Shown: piece by piece, positions 27,864-32,097 of the stretch
Layout: each line of letters starts with the position of its first letter
Position numbering within the stretch: the first letter of the stretch is position 1
The notes under the pieces: generated by a model
The model's input: only the letters and a program-made list of their open reading frames with translations
Databases searched by the model: none
Told to the model about the DNA's origin: nothing
Program-made: the position numbers and the translations under genes
Source: Pirellulales bacterium
GTDB lineage: Bacteria; Planctomycetota; Planctomycetia; Pirellulales; JACPPG01
Length of the DNA stretch: 32,097 nucleotides
Direction: 5' to 3'
Assembly: GCA_035546535.1 (NCBI GenBank)
Contig: DASZWQ010000005.1
Span: 1 to 32,097 of the forward strand

Positions 27864-27919
27864 GCCCGGCCGGGCTACCGATGTCGAAGAGTTTTTTCGA
27901 GCGCACCGCCCGACATCGG
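27864..27919. other. Palindrome and long inverted repeat after the M48 gene
   Basis: GCCCGGCCGGGC (27864-27875) is a perfect 12-bp palindrome. Just after it, CCGATGTCG (27878-27886) pairs with CGACATCGG (27911-27919) around a 24-base loop that contains a T-run. The T-run lies inside the loop, so this is not a standard terminator. A further 7-bp complementarity (CCGCCGT with ACGGCGG) lies between about 27940 and 27997. Confidence 0.4.
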
Positions 27920-28044
27920 CAGGAAACCGAAGCCATTGTTTCCGCCGTGTTCATGCCGCAAAGGCGGGGCCCGAAGACATGAAAATGGGAAACGGCGGTC
28001 GTTTCGACATCGAATCGAGTGATTTTCTGAGCAGAATTTTGTAG

Positions 28045-28118
28045 TGGGCGATACAAGACTCGAACTTGTGACCCCTAGCTTGTCGAGCTAGTGCTCTAAC
28101 CAACTGAGCTAATCGCCC
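28045..28118 (-). tRNA. tRNA-Val (anticodon GAC)
   Basis: The 74-nt gene folds into a full cloverleaf: a perfect 7-bp acceptor stem (GGGCGAT with ATCGCCC), D stem GCTC/GAGC, anticodon stem CTAGC/GCTAG, variable loop GGGTC, T stem ACAAG/CTTGT and T loop TTCGAGT. The anticodon loop reads TCGACAA, so the anticodon is GAC and reads GUC (Val). Position 33 is C, where U33 is nearly universal. The discriminator is A and CCA is not encoded, so CCA must be added after transcription. The gene faces away from thrS. Confidence 0.92.
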
Positions 28119-28252
28119 CTAGGCACTGTCAAAAAGACAGGGCTAAGCGTTCCACTAGCTTACGTGGCTAATGCACAATTGAAAAGCCCTGCCGCGCGCG
28201 GCGTTTGGGCCTGAATCAGCCGGGCACGAACCATGGCGCCGGCTGATCTGTC

Positions 28253-28280
28253 TTGCTCGGAAGCGGCCTCCCCCTATACT
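28253..28280 (+). promoter_or_regulatory. Candidate thrS promoter
   Basis: TATACT (28275-28280) matches the -10 consensus at five of six bases. TTGCTC (28253-28258), 16 bp upstream, is a weak -35. A start near 28287 is predicted. Confidence 0.35.
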
Positions 28281-28422
28281 TTGCGTCATCGGCAGCGCGG
28301 TCGCCCCCGCGGCGTCTCTTGTATGGACGTCCCGACACGCGTTGCCTTCGCACCCCTCAACGCGGCGCTGGCCAGCGACCTCTTTCGCAATCCCGGCGGC
28401 GATATCTGGCGCTTGCTGCATC

Positions 28423-28439
28423 GGGCAGTCCTTCTGCCC
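28423..28439 (+). promoter_or_regulatory. Hairpin in the thrS leader
   Basis: GGGCAG and CTGCCC pair perfectly around the loop TCCTT, about 75 nt before the thrS ATG. No T-run follows, so it is not a terminator. It may shape the leader RNA. Confidence 0.4.
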
Positions 28440-28514
28440 AGGCACCGGCAGCGTCAACCAGCCACGTGACATGGGCTGCTGATTGCGCAGCGGGCCAGAC
28501 GAAGTGAGAAATCC

Positions 28515-30518
28515 ATGCTTAAGGTCAAATTGCCCGACGGCAGCGTTCGTGAATATTCACGCCCGGTCCGGCCGATCGACGTGGCGGAAGAGATCGGCCC
28601 ACGCCTGGCGAAAGCCACGCTGGCCGCCGAGGTCGATGGCCAGGTGGTCGACACCGTCACCCCTCTGCCCACCGAGGGTGAAACGACGCTCAAGCTGCTC
28701 ACGCGGAAAGACCCCGAGGCGCTGCGCATCATGCGGCATTCCTGCGCGCACGTGATGGCCCGGGCCGTGATGCGGCTATTCGAGGGCGTGCAATTGGCCT
28801 TTGGTCCGACGATTGAGAACGGCTTCTACTACGACTTCGACTTGCCGCACAAGCTGAGCGAAGAGGACTTCCCCAAGATCGAGGCCGAGATGGCCAAGAT
28901 CATCAAGGAAGACGAAGAGTTCGAGCGGCTGGAGATGCCCCGCGCCGAGGCGATCAAAATCTGCCGCGACCTGGCCCAGACGCTCAAGGTCGAGCACATC
29001 GAGACCGGGCTGGCCGATCAGGCCGAATTGTCGTTTTACCGCCAGGGAGAATTCATCGACCTGTGCCGCGGCCGCCATATTCCCAGTGCCGGCGCGATCG
29101 GCGCGTTCAAGCTCTTGAGCGTCGCCGGGGCGTATTGGAAGGGGGACTCGAACAACCAGCAATTGCAGCGCGTGTACGGCACTGCCTGGTTCAGCAAGGA
29201 AGAGCTGGAAACGTATCTCAATCAGGTCGAAGAAGCAAAGCGTCGCGACCACCGCGTCCTTGGCAAATCGCTCGAGCTCTTCACCGTGAATCCGACGGTC
29301 GGGCAGGGGCTTGTCCTTTGGCTGCCACGCGGCGCCATCGTGCGCGGCCAGCTCGAGGCCTTCGTCCGCGATGAGCTGATCAAGCGCGGCTACGACCCCG
29401 TGTACACGCCGAATATCGGCCGCGTCGAGCTGTACCAGATCTCGGGCCATTATCCGTACTACGCCGACAGCCAGTTCAAGCCGATCGAGATGGAAGAGGG
29501 CGAGCGTTATCTGCTCAAGCCGATGAACTGCCCGCACCACATCATGATCTACAAGTCGAAGCCGCGTAGCTATCGCGAGTTGCCGGTGCGGCTGGCTGAA
29601 TTCGGCACCGTATATCGCTATGAAAAATCGGGCGAGCTGGGTGGCATGACCCGCGTCCGTGGATTTACGCAGGACGACGCGCACATCTTCTGCACCGAAG
29701 ATCAGGTCGGCGATGAATTCCGCCAGTGCATCGAGATGGCGCAGATGGTTCTGAAAACCCTGGGACTGGAGGATTACCGCGTGCGGCTCGGCTTCCGCGA
29801 TCCGGCCAGCGACAAGTACGTGGGCAAGGCCGAAAGCTGGGCCAAAGCCGAAGCCGCGATCGAGCGCGTGGCGCGCGATATGAATCTGCCCGGCTGCACG
29901 CCCGAGCTGGGCGAAGCGGCTTTCTACGGTCCGAAAGTCGATTTCGTGGTCACCGACTGCATCGGCCGCGAATGGCAACTCGGCACCGTGCAACTGGACT
30001 ACAACCTGCCGAGCGAGGAACGCTTTGGACTGGAGTACATCGGACCGGACAACAAGCCGCATCGTCCGGTGATGATCCATCGCGCACCGTTGGGTTCGAT
30101 GGAACGGTTTATCGGCGTGCTGATCGAGCACTTTGCCGGGGCCTTTCCGCTGTGGCTGGCGCCCGAGCAGGTGCGTGTCGTGACCGTAACCCAAAAGGCC
30201 GAGGAGTATGGGCGGGCCACCGAGCAAAAGCTGCGCGAGGCCGGATTGCGGGTCACCGGCGACTATCGCGCCGAGAAGCTGGGGGCCAAGATTCGCGACG
30301 CCCAGCTGAAGCTGATTCCGTACATGCTCGTGGTCGGTGAACGGGACGCGGCCGAAGGCACGGTATCGGTCCGCGATCGGATCTCGGGCGATTTGGGGGC
30401 CATGCCTTTGGCCGCCGCCATCGATAAATTCCGCCAGGAAGTGGCCGAGAGGACGATCCGCCAGGTCGTCAAAACCACGGCCGGGCTGGGCGATCGGGGA
30501 GGATCGAACGAATACTAG
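28515..30518 (+). CDS. thrS: Threonyl-tRNA synthetase
   Basis: The 667-residue enzyme attaches threonine to tRNA-Thr in the cytoplasm using ATP. An N-terminal TGS domain (1-63) precedes the editing domain, with HSCAH (H75, H79) and C184/H188 in LCRGRH. In most bacterial enzymes I remember, the last motif reads CRGPH; here Arg replaces Pro. The class II core follows, with zinc ligands C339 (MNCPHH), H390 (DDAH) and H522 (MIHRA), motif 2 [12 protein letters not shown] and motif 3 [16 protein letters not shown]. The C-terminal anticodon-binding domain (about 555-650) includes [11 protein letters not shown] and [11 protein letters not shown]. Length is typical. A weak AAGTGAG lies before the ATG. 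It precedes infC, an arrangement common in bacteria, but a 263-nt gap with its own promoter-like site suggests infC can be expressed alone. Confidence 0.97.
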   Translation: MLKVKLPDGSVREYSRPVRPIDVAEEIGPRLAKATLAAEVDGQVVDTVTPLPTEGETTLKLLTRKDPEALRIMRHSCAHVMARAVMRLFEGVQLAFGPTIENGFYYDFDLPHKLSEEDFPKIEAEMAKIIKEDEEFERLEMPRAEAIKICRDLAQTLKVEHIETGLADQAELSFYRQGEFIDLCRGRHIPSAGAIGAFKLLSVAGAYWKGDSNNQQLQRVYGTAWFSKEELETYLNQVEEAKRRDHRVLGKSLELFTVNPTVGQGLVLWLPRGAIVRGQLEAFVRDELIKRGYDPVYTPNIGRVELYQISGHYPYYADSQFKPIEMEEGERYLLKPMNCPHHIMIYKSKPRSYRELPVRLAEFGTVYRYEKSGELGGMTRVRGFTQDDAHIFCTEDQVGDEFRQCIEMAQMVLKTLGLEDYRVRLGFRDPASDKYVGKAESWAKAEAAIERVARDMNLPGCTPELGEAAFYGPKVDFVVTDCIGREWQLGTVQLDYNLPSEERFGLEYIGPDNKPHRPVMIHRAPLGSMERFIGVLIEHFAGAFPLWLAPEQVRVVTVTQKAEEYGRATEQKLREAGLRVTGDYRAEKLGAKIRDAQLKLIPYMLVVGERDAAEGTVSVRDRISGDLGAMPLAAAIDKFRQEVAERTIRQVVKTTAGLGDRGGSNEY

Positions 30519-30681
30519 GCGCGCGTCGAACCTGGGCGGCTCGTGCCGTCGGAGAATGCGCCGGCCTGCTTGATTCTTCGGAATGAGCTAAGTTTTAGGG
30601 GTGGCGTCGGGTGAGGCTTGCGACGGGTTTGCTCACCCAAAGATGGCTGTCCAGCCCGGGCGGATAACCGGCCGTCCACAG

Positions 30682-30711
30682 TTGACGCTGTGCCACAACG
30701 TACGAGATACT
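30682..30711 (+). promoter_or_regulatory. Candidate infC promoter
   Basis: TTGACG (30682-30687) and GATACT (30706-30711) are 18 bp apart, matching five of six and four of six consensus bases. They would give a leader of about 65 nt before the ATC start. Confidence 0.42.
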
Positions 30712-30764
30712 ATTTGCAGACGCCCCGTGGGGGTTGCCTGGCGGCGATTACGTTTCATTTTCTT

Positions 30765-30773
30765 GAAGAAGGA
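30765..30773 (+). promoter_or_regulatory. infC ribosome binding site supporting an ATC start
   Basis: GAAGAAGGA ends 8 nt before the in-frame ATC at 30782. The GTG at 30800 would be 26 nt away, too far for this site. Confidence 0.75.
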
Positions 30774-30781
30774 ATTCTGCG

Positions 30782-31871
<1,090 letters not shown>

Positions 31872-31960
31872 GTCCAGACGGTTGTTCGGCAGTTGCGGGT
31901 CCGCATGCTTCTTCGGCCGATGGCCGAAAAGGCATGGCAAGAACCGTCGGCTGACCCTAA

Positions 31961-32097
31961 CAGCCTGTTGAAAAAAGCCCTCGTGGCTTTTTTCAACCTC
32001 GCCAAGTGCGAAGCAAAGCTTCGCACGACTCGCAAAATAACGACTTACGTCGATATTTTGCCATCGCATCCCTGCGATGTCGCAGCCCGTTGAGTTC
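31961..32097. repeat. Hairpin array, probable REP/MITE-like repeat (runs off the window)
   Basis: Four dyads follow each other: a 13-bp perfect stem with 5-base loop (31967-31997), a 9-bp stem with loop AAA (32006-32026), a stem of 8+4 bp with one A/A mismatch (32032-32061) and a 7-bp stem with loop TCCC (32062-32079). An 11-mer CAGCCYGTTGA occurs at 31961 and again at 32083, 122 bp apart, and the second copy is cut by the window edge. The first hairpin has A- and T-runs on its arms and could also end infC-GNAT transcription. No coding sequence is seen. Confidence 0.8.

Larger units (their letters stand above)
28119..28514. other. Intergenic region and long leader before thrS
   Basis: These 396 bases separate the divergent tRNA and thrS genes. 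The short open frames in it look non-coding. A promoter-like pair (28253-28280) would give a thrS leader of about 228 nt, with a 6-bp hairpin at 28423-28439. A long leader is consistent with regulated translation of thrS, but I see no T-box. Confidence 0.5.

Noticed and set aside
28045..28118. Reading the tRNA as tRNA-Asp (GTC)
   Set aside because: GTC is the plus-strand reading. On the coding (minus) strand the loop TCGACAA gives anticodon GAC, which is Val.
28233..28469. Small open frames between the tRNA and thrS
   Set aside because: Two overlapping frames are open to a similar extent, neither has a ribosome site, and both translations look random.
28776..30227. A 483-residue open frame on the minus strand opposite thrS
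   Set aside because: thrS is certain, and the antisense translation is Leu/His/Arg-rich without a recognisable domain or ribosome site.

Overview
The window looks like chromosomal DNA of a planctomycete, most likely from the order Pirellulales. The evidence is the GC-rich sequence and the BBP7-family outer-membrane barrel protein, a family I associate with this group. Two very large secreted proteins also carry the planctomycete LExR-type N-terminal motif just before the secreted part. I see no transposase, phage gene or CRISPR array.

Positions 1 to about 22.6 kb form a cell-surface locus. It holds the 3' part of a large SdrD-B/Calx-beta protein (2-2860), a convergent BBP7 barrel protein (2932-4602, minus), a 4473-residue multidomain giant (5134-18555) and a 1106-residue Calx-beta protein (19243-22563). 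The three large proteins share one cohesin-like module, and the giant also has a two-loop dockerin-type segment near its C terminus. This suggests non-covalent assembly on the surface. The giant contains a degenerate matrixin-like domain that lacks its catalytic Glu, and a second, intact HEIGH metalloprotease domain spliced into a beta-helix.

Positions 22.6 to 27.8 kb hold csrA (minus), two secreted proteins in tandem (a DUF4440/SnoaL-like protein and an unrecognised Ala/Gln-rich protein), and a membrane M48 zinc peptidase with an N-terminal zinc ribbon.

Positions 28.0 to 31.9 kb are translation-related. They hold tRNA-Val(GAC) on the minus strand, thrS, infC and a GNAT acetyltransferase 4 nt after infC. 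infC very probably starts at an ATC codon. The expected rpmI-rplT pair does not follow infC inside the window. The last 137 bases are a dense array of perfect hairpins, probably a REP/MITE-like repeat running off the end.

Promoters, hairpins and domain borders were read by eye. No alignment, folding or database search was run.
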